From Desulfobacterales bacterium CG23_combo_of_CG06-09_8_20_14_all_51_8 (GTDB taxonomy: Bacteria > Desulfobacterota > Desulfobacteria > Desulfobacterales > Desulfosalsimonadaceae), in the NCBI GenBank assembly GCA_002772195.1, contig PCSG01000395.1:11817-24069 (forward strand): DNA of 12,253 nt, read 5' to 3'. The position numbers and the translations under genes are program-made. The notes under the pieces were generated by a model. It was not told the origin of the DNA. It did no database searches and saw only the letters and a program-made list of their open reading frames with translations. Numbering within the stretch: position 1 is the first letter of the stretch; every line of letters starts with the position of its first letter. Below, piece after piece: positions 6,423 through 12,253 of this stretch.

Positions 6423-7007
6423 TCAGTTACTAAATGAATTCGGTTGAGGTAGTCCGGACGGCATGGGCGGCAGTTCCAACCCTTTAAACCGTTCCGGGTC
6501 CGGTGCCGGTGGCGCCGATTCATTGTTTTTATTAAAGTTTTGTGAAATGTATTTTTGTGAATCAGCCTGGCCGACGTTTTTGTTGTCGTTCTTAATCGAA
6601 TGATTATCCGAAATATTTTTTCCTGATTGAATGCCTGATGATTGATTTTTCAAAATAAGTTGTGAACCATTGCTATCCACCAATTGAATCTGAATATGAA
6701 CCAGTTGATCGTTTTGATAGTTCCACACAATCGCATAATTCAGGCCCTGAAACATATCGGTGATGATCGTTTCAATCTTTGAATTCTTAAAAGACCTGTT
6801 GATTTTTTTATCATGTAACGCATCCAAAGGCGCAGAGATTTTAATCCCTGCGCCCTGACCGATTTGAAGCAATGCGTCCGATACCGGACATTCTTTAAAT
6901 TCAAATGAAAAGCAATTCAATTGGGCCTGGCCTGTCAGTGGAACAGCCAAAAGAAACAATTGAATTAACACCAAGTAATATTGAATAAAGCTGGCGTTGC
7001 TTTTCAT
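6423..7007 (-). CDS. Periplasmic STN-domain protein (secretin/TonB N-terminal-like)
   Basis: 194 residues. Signal peptide about 1-28 (LVLIQLFLLAVPLTGQAQ). Residues 33-98 read as an STN domain (FSFEFKECPVSDALLQIGQGAG, IKISAPLDAL, KKINRSFKNSKIETIITDMFQGLNYAIVW), as found before secretins and TonB receptors. Here it is free-standing, followed by a low-complexity Asn/Ser/Lys region (about 112-165) and a Pro-rich end (LELPPMPSGLPQPNSFSN). No pore or barrel domain follows, so it may be an adaptor for an outer-membrane channel; this is inference. No clear Shine-Dalgarno precedes the ATG. Its stop is 19 bp from the IPTL-CTERM gene, whose ribosome-binding site lies in the gap, so the pair is probably one operon. 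Confidence 0.75.
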   Translation of the reverse strand: MKSNASFIQYYLVLIQLFLLAVPLTGQAQLNCFSFEFKECPVSDALLQIGQGAGIKISAPLDALHDKKINRSFKNSKIETIITDMFQGLNYAIVWNYQNDQLVHIQIQLVDSNGSQLILKNQSSGIQSGKNISDNHSIKNDNKNVGQADSQKYISQNFNKNNESAPPAPDPERFKGLELPPMPSGLPQPNSFSN

Positions 7008-7043
7008 TAGCTGAATTCACTTATCTACGTTTATCCGGATATT

Positions 7044-7093
7044 TTAACCGGGGAGGCCTTCATCATTTCCTATCATCAGGCCCCACCGGTTAA
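7044..7093. repeat. Imperfect inverted repeat between the multidomain gene and the STN gene
   Basis: TTAACCGGGGAGGCCT (7044-7059) pairs with AGGCCCCACCGGTTAA (7078-7093) at 14 of 16 positions around an 18-nt loop. It sits about 40 bp after the final stop of the multidomain gene and 37 bp before the STN start. No T-run follows on the minus strand, so it could be a weak terminator, an mRNA-stability hairpin or an operator. Confidence 0.45.
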
Positions 7094-7346
7094 GCTTATA
7101 TTTTACCCAATGGGAAAAATATAATCATCTGCCTTATTGAGAAATATTTATCGTAGCAATGTCCCTCCAATCTGCACCAACATCAGAAGGGGCATCATTT
7201 TCGACATCGCTGACTGCAAGGTTCCCTCGATAAGAATTCACTCTTTCGTTTACTGTCCCTTCATTGGTTACAATAGTAACTGTGAAATTACTAACAATGC
7301 CTTCGTTTCGGAAATAATGAACTCTGACTTTATAGTCTTGCCCCCA

Positions 7347-8954
7347 TCATACATTATCATTATATGTGAGCGTCCAATGCTCAGGGCCAAAGCCATCCAC
7401 ATCATCCCGGTCAAGCTCTCCTCCATCAAGCGTTGGCATATGGTAATAGCAGGAATAATCACCGGTTGGGTCTATTACATAAAGGTCTAAATCTGTTTGA
7501 TCCGTTTCCCATGTAAGCGTAACTAATATAGCAGAGTATTCATATGTTGAATTAATTACAAAATCGACTAAATCCATGTTACTTCCAATGGTTATCAGTT
7601 GGGTTTGACCATCTTTAACAATAGTCCCGCTACAGGAAAAAATTAAATGATTCTCTCCGGCATGGAGGGAAATAGGTAAAAAGAGACTCCCATCTGCATA
7701 AACATTGGCTTGAAACAAGGAAGTGTCATTCCATACCTCTATCTTTGTTACTGGTATGCTTCCGCTAATGATTGTTCCTCTCAACTCAATGTTTTTTTCA
7801 CTTACACTTTGCCCGTTTGTATGAGAGGCAATGTTAATAGTGGCAGTATCACAATTGAAGTTTGCTTTGGCGCAGTCATAAAGTATTTGAAAGTCAACAT
7901 TAAGACGAGGAGTAAAAGATGCAATTCCAAGGTAACGAATTTTACTATAGAAAAAATTATATGTAGAAAAGTCTTTATTATGTGAATCATATGTTATCTC
8001 AAGGCTTTCATTACCTGGATGATTCGGATCGTATATGAATAATTTATAGAGCCCGGTACCGTCATCTGTGTACCGGTAACATAGTACAACATGAGTTACA
8101 TGCGTTACAAAAGGTTCGAGATAAATCATAACGGGTTTTCCGCTATTTTTCAGAGCATTAGTGATGATTTGAAAATTCCATTCATCAGATGTATTGATAG
8201 TATTCGGTTTAAAAAAAGTCTCATATACTTTGCCTAATAATGTTTGGGCGCTAGTTGCGATAATGTTCTGCCCTGTCTTATTACTTGGGGGTATTTCATC
8301 CATAAATCGGGAATAAAAATTACCACCCGCGGCTTGATTTTTTTCATTTGAAAAATACCATAAGCTAAATGCACTCATGCCTACACAACTTTGTCCGTCG
8401 GTAGCTTCATTATATGGGTTAATGATTTTAAAACCATCGTTTCCCGGCCTATATCCTGTATCATAACTGTCTTCGGGGCCAGGGACAGAGGCGGTGGGAA
8501 TAATCCAAGAATACCAGGAGCAATGAAAAGTCACAAATGTGATGGTATGGTTATTCGAGTCAATATTTGTAGTTTCAAGTAAGTCTAATTTGCCATCCGC
8601 ATCAATGAAGTAAGGAATAACAAATCCTTCACCGTTGTCAGGATCATAAGGAACCGTGATTTCGACCGGCTGATCGAATTTTGTCGATTCACTTCCATCC
8701 GATCGATTCAGAACCCCATCGCAAGGGGAAAGATCAATTACAATGCCGCTCGGTTGACCGGAAGCCACATGCAGTGTTCCATTGTTAAGGGCCAGAGAAT
8801 AGCATGAAGTCGCGCTGACAGCACCTGCCGGGAAATTCACGCTTATTCCTTCTAACGGCGTGCCCGGAGGGCCTTCTATTACTCCGCCGGTCGGCGGAAT
8901 TTCCTGAGTAGAAATATTTTGGTTTTCGCCTGGTTCATAATAAGCGCCACCCAT
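7347..8954 (-). CDS. Central open segment: papain-like cysteine peptidase and Ig/DUF2135-like regions
   Basis: The 535-residue open part of the frame between the two stops (ATG 8954 has no ribosome-binding site). Residues 185-201 (TDGQSCVGMSAFSLWYF) carry a Cys at a helix start as in papain-like enzymes. Residues 284-295 (THVTHVVLCYRY) supply His285 or 288, and 307-314 (IYDPNHPG) the likely Asp/Asn. ELRGTI and AGENHLIF at about 390-440 resemble an Ig-like fold. The end, DLDLYVIDPTGDY to GPEHWTLTYNDNV, is a DUF2135/YfaP-like domain cut off before its last strands. Without the upstream signal peptide this fragment could not be exported, which supports treating it as part of the longer gene. Confidence 0.55.
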   Translation of the reverse strand: MGGAYYEPGENQNISTQEIPPTGGVIEGPPGTPLEGISVNFPAGAVSATSCYSLALNNGTLHVASGQPSGIVIDLSPCDGVLNRSDGSESTKFDQPVEITVPYDPDNGEGFVIPYFIDADGKLDLLETTNIDSNNHTITFVTFHCSWYSWIIPTASVPGPEDSYDTGYRPGNDGFKIINPYNEATDGQSCVGMSAFSLWYFSNEKNQAAGGNFYSRFMDEIPPSNKTGQNIIATSAQTLLGKVYETFFKPNTINTSDEWNFQIITNALKNSGKPVMIYLEPFVTHVTHVVLCYRYTDDGTGLYKLFIYDPNHPGNESLEITYDSHNKDFSTYNFFYSKIRYLGIASFTPRLNVDFQILYDCAKANFNCDTATINIASHTNGQSVSEKNIELRGTIISGSIPVTKIEVWNDTSLFQANVYADGSLFLPISLHAGENHLIFSCSGTIVKDGQTQLITIGSNMDLVDFVINSTYEYSAILVTLTWETDQTDLDLYVIDPTGDYSCYYHMPTLDGGELDRDDVDGFGPEHWTLTYNDNV

Positions 8955-8984
8955 CGTCCATACGCAATCAGAGACGGCATTGAT

Positions 8985-9530
8985 CTAGTATCCAGCACCT
9001 GGAGATATAACGGTCAAATCACTAAAGGAAGGATTGTTCGGGTCATAAAGCGTCCACTGATTGTTTATAAAAGCCCACACAGATAAATAACGGCCTTCAA
9101 TCGATGCCAATGCTGTTTTTATCTCCGCCGGGCCAAGGTTCCCAAAACCGACAAGGTTCCATCCTTGTGATAAAGGAATCGTCGTGATTGCGGTTGTCGG
9201 GGCGTCCGTGCTATCCAGGGTGCCTGCGGCAGTCATGTGAATCCAATACCCTTTGCCCGATTCCATTGTGGCAAGATCACTTTGAGCGCGGTTTCCAGGT
9301 TGGTATAGGCTCCAGTTTCCAGTTTGATAAGACCAGATCGAATTAAATTTGCCTTGAATCGAGGAGGTTACAGCGGTTATGGCCGTTTCGGATGGTTGAG
9401 ATGGCAAAGAAATGAGGTTCCAACCAACATCTAAGCCAATTGAATAATTAGCCAATACGTTAGTGGGTACAATCACCGCGATGCATAAGATGAAAAAAGA
9501 CAATAACAACCATTTGTAACTTTTTATCAT
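8985..9530 (-). CDS. N-terminal open segment: signal peptide and two GWNL/GKGYW repeats
   Basis: 181 residues, the only part of the multidomain gene that would be translated if TAG is a true stop. After the signal peptide (cleavage likely after VLA27) come two repeats of about 85 residues, both reading GWNL, then I-x-G-x-(F/Y)-x-S-(I/V)-W, W-(S/T)-L-Y, DL and GxGY. Repeat 2 is cut off at its final Trp. Such repeats are common in secreted proteins of sulfate-reducing and related bacteria; their ligand is unknown to me. ATG 9530 has AAAGGAG about 10 bases upstream. Confidence 0.65.
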   Translation of the reverse strand: MIKSYKWLLLSFFILCIAVIVPTNVLANYSIGLDVGWNLISLPSQPSETAITAVTSSIQGKFNSIWSYQTGNWSLYQPGNRAQSDLATMESGKGYWIHMTAAGTLDSTDAPTTAITTIPLSQGWNLVGFGNLGPAEIKTALASIEGRYLSVWAFINNQWTLYDPNNPSFSDLTVISPGAGY

Positions 9531-9540
9531 GATCAGGTTT

Positions 9541-9842
9541 CTCCTTTCCCTTCAAAATCCATTATGAAAACACTATAAATCACTCTTGTCCAAAAACGAA
9601 AATTCACTCGTTGAATTGTAATTGGTTATGAACCCGCCGGAAAAACCGCGGCGTATGGAGGACTTTTATTTGAAAGGGGAATAGAAAGGAAGTGCTTAGA
9701 CGACTTGCCGATATATATATATATATATCAGATAGTTACTGATGGTAGACGAGTTTAGCATAGACTACCCTTATGTTGGAATAAATAATCCATTCATAAG
9801 CGCTCGACAAATGGTTTGTCAACCATTTTTTGAAATGATTAG
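9541..9842. other. Intergenic stretch, AT-rich, with AT microsatellite
   Basis: About 300 bp without a convincing gene between the multidomain gene and the SEC-C gene. It should contain the promoter for the minus-strand secretion cluster, but I found no clear -35/-10 pair. It holds an (AT)n tract at 9711-9729 and a hairpin at 9809-9828. Confidence 0.5.
9809..9828. terminator. Short hairpin, AAATGGTT/AACCATTT
   Basis: A perfect 8-bp stem with a 4-nt loop, followed on the plus strand by a T-run. On the minus strand it lies about 30 bp past the SEC-C gene's stop and could help end that transcript. Confidence 0.35.
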
Positions 9843-9858
9843 ATGGGCTTTCGCCCAT
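9843..9858 (-). terminator. GAAA-tetraloop hairpin at the SEC-C gene stop
   Basis: On the minus strand ATGGGC-GAAA-GCCCAT forms a stable 6-bp stem with a GNRA loop. It begins at the last base of the SEC-C stop codon (TAA, 9860-9858). No T-run follows, so it may be an mRNA-end stabiliser rather than a complete terminator. Confidence 0.4.
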
Positions 9859-9983
9859 TACGATAAACAGCAGTGCTTATACTTTTTGCCGCTGCCGCAT
9901 GGGCAAAGAGAATTGCGTCCCACTTTTTTCTGTGTGGCCGCTTTTTCTCTGGGAAAGGTTATGACGAGTACGGCAACTCTCAC
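9858..9983 (-). CDS. 41-aa protein ending in a SEC-C zinc-binding motif
   Basis: MRVAVLVITFPREKAATQ..., then VGRNSLCPCGSGKKYKHCC, then LS and TAA. C-x-C-x8-C-C with GSGKKYKHC is the SEC-C motif known from the SecA C-terminus (zinc and SecB binding) and from many unrelated small proteins. Here it is nearly the whole protein. I chose GTG 9983 because AAAGGG lies six bases upstream; the frame opens only 18 bases earlier and has no ATG. It follows the 51-aa gene by 16 bp, as third gene of a minus-strand trio. Whether it chaperones export of the neighbouring secreted proteins is speculation; it could also be the end of a degraded longer gene. Confidence 0.6.
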   Translation of the reverse strand: MRVAVLVITFPREKAATQKKVGRNSLCPCGSGKKYKHCCLS

Positions 9984-9999
9984 GCCATACCCTTTATTC

Positions 10000-10155
10000 T
10001 TATTTCACATAATAGGCGGTGAGTCTTGGTTCTTCTTCAGTATGATGCACATAGTCATCAATGACACGGATTATCGCCAATTCAATCGCCCGGACAGTTT
10101 GTGTATCGGCTTTCAAACTGAGATTTTCTCCATATCGTCCTGATTTGTACTTCAT
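10000..10155 (-). CDS. Small hypothetical protein, 51 aa
   Basis: MKYKSGRYGENLSLKADTQT, then VRAIELAIIRVIDDYVHHTEEE and PRLTAYYVK. Not recognised. It is soluble, with one predicted amphipathic helix (about 20-40) and an acidic patch. The ATG overlaps the stop of the upstream 128-aa gene by four bases (ATGA), a strong sign of a real, translationally coupled gene. The pairing with an RHH-like gene would fit a small toxin-antitoxin or regulatory pair, but I see no known toxin motif. Confidence 0.6.
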   Translation of the reverse strand: MKYKSGRYGENLSLKADTQTVRAIELAIIRVIDDYVHHTEEEPRLTAYYVK

Positions 10156-10538
10156 GAGGCTTTTATGGCATGAGGATAGGCTCGATGGAAAATATAATTT
10201 TCTCCAAGTTTTTTCAATGCTTTCTGGACATGTTCAGAACGAAGCGCTTCTTGGGCGCTGGCAACAAAGTCAGGATCGGGTTCTTGCGTGACATCAATTT
10301 CCCCTGCGATCCATTCTTGTAATAACTGGAGAATCACATCTGAATATGGAAGTTGAACCGATGCACAAGCATCTTCGATTCGTTTCTTGAATTCTGGTGT
10401 GGTCTTGACACTTGGAAGAACTGCTGCTTTGAGTGGCATATGTCTCACCGCCTTTTTATCTTTTACAACCGTTTGCCTGTCTTTCTCATCATCGGTCATT
10501 ACCACCGTTGATATGCTTGAGCCATTCTTTTTAATCAT
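10152..10538 (-). CDS. Ribbon-helix-helix-like small protein, 128 aa
   Basis: Residues 36-80 (LKAAVLPSVKTTPEFKKRIE, then DACASVQLPYSDVILQLLQEWI) have the strand-helix-turn-helix pattern of CopG/Arc-type ribbon-helix-helix DNA-binding proteins. A charged N-terminal arm precedes it, and a helical tail (FVASAQEALRSEHVQKALKKLGE) follows. Probably a DNA-binding regulator or antitoxin of the small minus-strand operon (ATGA overlap with the 51-aa gene). A GAGG lies only two bases before ATG 10538, so the start is uncertain; Met14 (MTDDEKDRQ) is an alternative. Its upstream region is shared with the divergent exosortase gene, so it could control both. Confidence 0.65.
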   Translation of the reverse strand: MIKKNGSSISTVVMTDDEKDRQTVVKDKKAVRHMPLKAAVLPSVKTTPEFKKRIEDACASVQLPYSDVILQLLQEWIAGEIDVTQEPDPDFVASAQEALRSEHVQKALKKLGENYIFHRAYPHAIKAS

Positions 10539-10776
10539 ATCCTCAAATCTCTCAATCGCCTCTTACGATTTAATTTATTAAATATTTCTTCAAAATAGTC
10601 AAATTATTTTATGATGCGATTTCTAAGCAGCAGTGCTTATATTTTTCCCCACTATGGATATTCAATGAAACGCTTGTTAATCATCAGCATATTGTGTAAA
10701 CAGGCGCTATCTATCTCATTTAAGCTTTTCAGAAAGTTTATCCCCAACGAACCCCTTACAGCAGTGAGCGACGGTA
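10539..10776. promoter_or_regulatory. Divergent intergenic region before the exosortase gene
   Basis: AT-rich 238-bp region between the RHH-like gene (minus) and the exosortase gene (plus), expected to hold both promoters. No clear -35/-10 pair stands out. Its centre holds the possible SEC-C remnant. Confidence 0.35.
10609..10680 (-). pseudogene. Possible remnant of a second SEC-C-tailed gene
   Basis: The minus strand reads NIHSGEKYKHCCLEIAS and TAA, i.e. the second half of a SEC-C motif (xSGxKYKHCC) without its first two cysteines. Upstream in another frame lies NFLKSLNEIDSACLHNMLMI, suggesting a frameshifted gene end. CAGCAGTGCTTATA is shared exactly with the SEC-C gene (9868-9881 and 10628-10641). 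Evidence is short. Confidence 0.3.
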
Positions 10777-12180
10777 TTGAAGCTACAGAACAAAAAAGAA
10801 GCAGCGTGGTTCATTTATTTTCTGATTTTGATGGGCCTGTTTTACTGGCTGGACCATAGCCCCTGGTTTCAGACGGTTATCCTGGAAAAACTTGCCCGGC
10901 TGAATGCCGGGGCCGCAACGATATTTTTATCCTTGCTGGGCCTTGGCCTGAAGCAGACCGGCACCACTTTGGTCTTGCCTTCCGGAAGCATAGAAATCGC
11001 AAGGTCCTGCACGGGGAGTTTCGTTTTCATGATTTTCGCCGCAGCGATGATTCCGTTGCCGGTACCCTGGAAAACCCGCCTGCTGGGACTTTTGGCGGGC
11101 TTTATGGTTTTACTGGGAATCAATCTGTTTCGTATTTCCCTGATTTTACTTGTGACATCGCGCTTTCCAGAATCTTTGTGGACATTTCACGTCATTTTGG
11201 GCCAGATCATTGTGATTGCCGGCATGCTGTTCTTTTCTCTCTGGTGGATCAAACAGGCGAAAAATCCGATATTTTTTTCTATCACCCGAAGCAATCGCAT
11301 CATATTTAAGACCATTTTTTTATTTATCATCGGTTATTCATGCGGATACTGGCTCTACGGCAAGTTTCTGGAAAATCCGTTGGGACTATGGGTCAAGCAA
11401 ATGGTTGACGGACATGCCTCATGGCTGGCCGGCGCAATGAACAAATTATTTTTCTTCTGCGCCGGCACGGATTACACCCTCCCTTCTGTTAAACTGATTG
11501 ACGGATGCCTTTCCAGCCCCATGGTCGTGTTTTTCGCCGCCATGGTCTTTGCCTGGCCGGGGGCTTGGAAAAAAAAGCTGCTGATTATTTTCCTGGGTTT
11601 TATTCCTTTTTTTTACGCCTATCATCTGTTGCGTGCGATTCTAATCGTTGCCACTTTAGGAATACAGGCAAAGGGAAACAATATCGCCTACCATCTTTAC
11701 GGCCAAATCATGCTGACCCTCGCCCTGCTGGTGTTTGCCGAATTTTTCTGGCGGCGCAAGCAGGGGCCGCCTTCCACCCCAAAAATGATGGGGCAATTAT
11801 TGATGGGTATGGCGACAGGGTTCGTGCTGAGCCTTGGGACGGTTTTTCTGGCAAACAAAGTCCTTGCGCCAGTCTTGGTTGAAGTTATTACCGGCGCCAG
11901 GGATATGTCCTATAACCCTCAGCAAACGATCAGTCTGATGCCGGGTCTTCATGTGTTTATATGGACAACGCTCATGTGGATCACACCGGGGCTTGAAAAA
12001 CTCAAAAAATGGATGGGCGTCTGCCTCGGTATCATTGGCGCTTTTCTTATTTTTGCTGGATTTATTGCACTTGTTGAAATTTTTAGGCTGACCCCCCATG
12101 TAGGAATCGTCAAGCTGGGCGTGGTGTTACTGCCGTTTCTAATATATGGAGTACTGAAAGAGACCAACTCAGTTATTTGA
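10777..12180 (+). CDS. Tandem (two-module) exosortase-family membrane protein
   Basis: A polytopic inner-membrane protein of 467 residues. Residues about 10-160 form an exosortase module: EIARSCTGS (Cys78), INLFRISLI (Arg119) and WTFHVILGQ (His138), the Cys/Arg/His set proposed for exosortase cleavage of PEP/IPTL-CTERM tails. PWKTRLLGLLAGF resembles exosortase H, the IPTL-specific class. Residues about 175-325 repeat the plan: IDGCLSSPM (Cys244), YHLLRAILI (Arg286) and IAYHLYGQI (His306). Cys-Arg and Arg-His spacings are 41/19 and 42/20. A third hydrophobic block (340-460) of unknown role follows. The second Cys lacks the usual C-[NST]-G, so that module may be altered. The start is TTG 10777, giving a basic arm before TM1; ATG 10831 would cut into TM1. 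The likely substrate is the IPTL-CTERM protein at 5879-6403. An ordinary exosortase is about 180-300 residues. Confidence 0.8.
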   Translation: MKLQNKKEAAWFIYFLILMGLFYWLDHSPWFQTVILEKLARLNAGAATIFLSLLGLGLKQTGTTLVLPSGSIEIARSCTGSFVFMIFAAAMIPLPVPWKTRLLGLLAGFMVLLGINLFRISLILLVTSRFPESLWTFHVILGQIIVIAGMLFFSLWWIKQAKNPIFFSITRSNRIIFKTIFLFIIGYSCGYWLYGKFLENPLGLWVKQMVDGHASWLAGAMNKLFFFCAGTDYTLPSVKLIDGCLSSPMVVFFAAMVFAWPGAWKKKLLIIFLGFIPFFYAYHLLRAILIVATLGIQAKGNNIAYHLYGQIMLTLALLVFAEFFWRRKQGPPSTPKMMGQLLMGMATGFVLSLGTVFLANKVLAPVLVEVITGARDMSYNPQQTISLMPGLHVFIWTTLMWITPGLEKLKKWMGVCLGIIGAFLIFAGFIALVEIFRLTPHVGIVKLGVVLLPFLIYGVLKETNSVI

Positions 12181-12210
12181 AATCAAATCCGGACAAACCT
12201 TTGCCGTAAA

Positions 12211-12229
12211 AATCCCCCCAAATCCCCCC
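12211..12229. repeat. Direct repeat AATCCCCCC x2
   Basis: Two copies of AATCCCCCC one base apart (12211-12219, 12221-12229), followed by CTTTGA, after the exosortase gene. This C-rich string recurs between genes in many Desulfobacterota and Geobacter genomes; no terminator is evident before the window ends. Confidence 0.4.
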
Positions 12230-12253
12230 TTTGAAAACTGACTGTTAGACACA

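Larger units (their letters stand above)
7134..9530 (-). pseudogene. Secreted multidomain protein with papain-like domain; 799-codon frame with two in-frame stops
   Basis: One uninterrupted frame except for TAG (8987-8985, codon 182) and TGA (7349-7347). Order: signal peptide 1-27; two GWNL...GKGYW repeats (about 35-100 and 122-195); ZU5/beta-sandwich-like region (about 220-345); papain-like domain (about 355-520) with TDGQSCVGMS (Cys382), THVTHVV and YDPNHPG; Ig-like region; DUF2135-like end with DLDLYVIDPTG. The TAG falls exactly where repeat 1 has Trp (GKGYW versus GAGY-stop), a TGG-to-TAG change. After the TGA the same frame continues for 70 sensible codons (WGQDYKVRVHYF... to INISQ and TAA at 7134). 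Most likely an adhesin or protease recently inactivated by two transitions; readthrough or sequence error are alternatives. A strong AAAGGAG precedes ATG 9530. Confidence 0.72.

Noticed and set aside
6404..6523. N-terminal extension of the IPTL-CTERM gene to an ATG at 6523
   Set aside because: It overlaps the end of the STN gene, whereas the ATG at 6403 has AAAGGAG and a proper signal peptide directly after it.
7347..7349. TGA as selenocysteine codon
   Set aside because: No Cys is expected there, the protein is not a redox enzyme, I see no SECIS-like hairpin right after the codon, and a second stop of another type exists in the same gene.
9742..10143. 133-aa plus-strand ORF
   Set aside because: Low-complexity, aromatic-rich translation with no family features; the opposite strand holds overlapping small genes with Shine-Dalgarno sites and a SEC-C motif.
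10611..10859. 82-aa plus-strand ORF before the exosortase gene
   Set aside because: It overlaps the exosortase start in another frame, has no Shine-Dalgarno or recognisable feature, and covers the possible SEC-C remnant.
1..12253. CRISPR arrays, tRNA or rRNA genes, riboswitches (including a cyclic-di-GMP type before the secretion genes)
   Set aside because: I saw no regularly spaced repeats, cloverleaf-like sequences or conserved riboswitch cores; the hairpin at 7044-7093 lacks the cyclic-di-GMP core.

Overview
The window looks like a chromosomal segment of a Gram-negative, probably Desulfobacterota-type bacterium. This is an inference from gene content: a PanP-type decarboxylase, an exosortase with an IPTL-CTERM target, GWNL/GKGYW-repeat secreted proteins, and short intergenic elements with the CGTAAAAAGTC terminus and TTCCCGC/GCGGGAA hairpins. 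No rRNA or other phylogenetic marker is present.

Left part (1-3806): visibly GC-richer housekeeping metabolism. A class-3-like aldehyde dehydrogenase and the adenine glycosylase MutY (C-terminus beyond the left edge) form a translationally coupled minus-strand pair (TGATG overlap). A PanP-like pyridoxal-phosphate aspartate/glutamate-type decarboxylase is divergent from them.

Middle junction (3807-4563): a genomic scar. A Phd/YefM-PIN toxin-antitoxin operon still has its promoter and palindromic operator, but the antitoxin is split after nine codons by a 115-bp MITE-like element. The toxin survives only as its C-terminal third, and a second copy of the element follows. That second copy also appears to have clipped the end of the neighbouring secreted protein.

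Secretion cluster (4564-9530, minus strand): in transcription order, first a secreted multidomain protein (two GWNL/GKGYW repeats, a ZU5-like region, a papain-like cysteine-peptidase domain, Ig-like and DUF2135-like regions), whose 799-codon frame contains two in-frame stops. Next come an STN-domain periplasmic protein and three tandem paralogous secreted proteins that share one domain but carry three different C-termini: an IPTL-CTERM sorting tail, no tail, and a PKD domain followed by a clipped CFI-box.

Right part (9531-12253): a minus-strand trio of small genes (ribbon-helix-helix-like protein, 51-aa protein, 41-aa SEC-C zinc-motif protein). Divergent from it is a 467-aa polytopic membrane protein, the most striking item in the window. 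It carries two successive exosortase-like modules, each with its own Cys/Arg/His set at matching spacing (C78-R119-H138 and C244-R286-H306), followed by a third membrane block. With the IPTL-CTERM protein about 4.4 kb away, it suggests a local protein-sorting system with a tandem-duplicated sorting enzyme.
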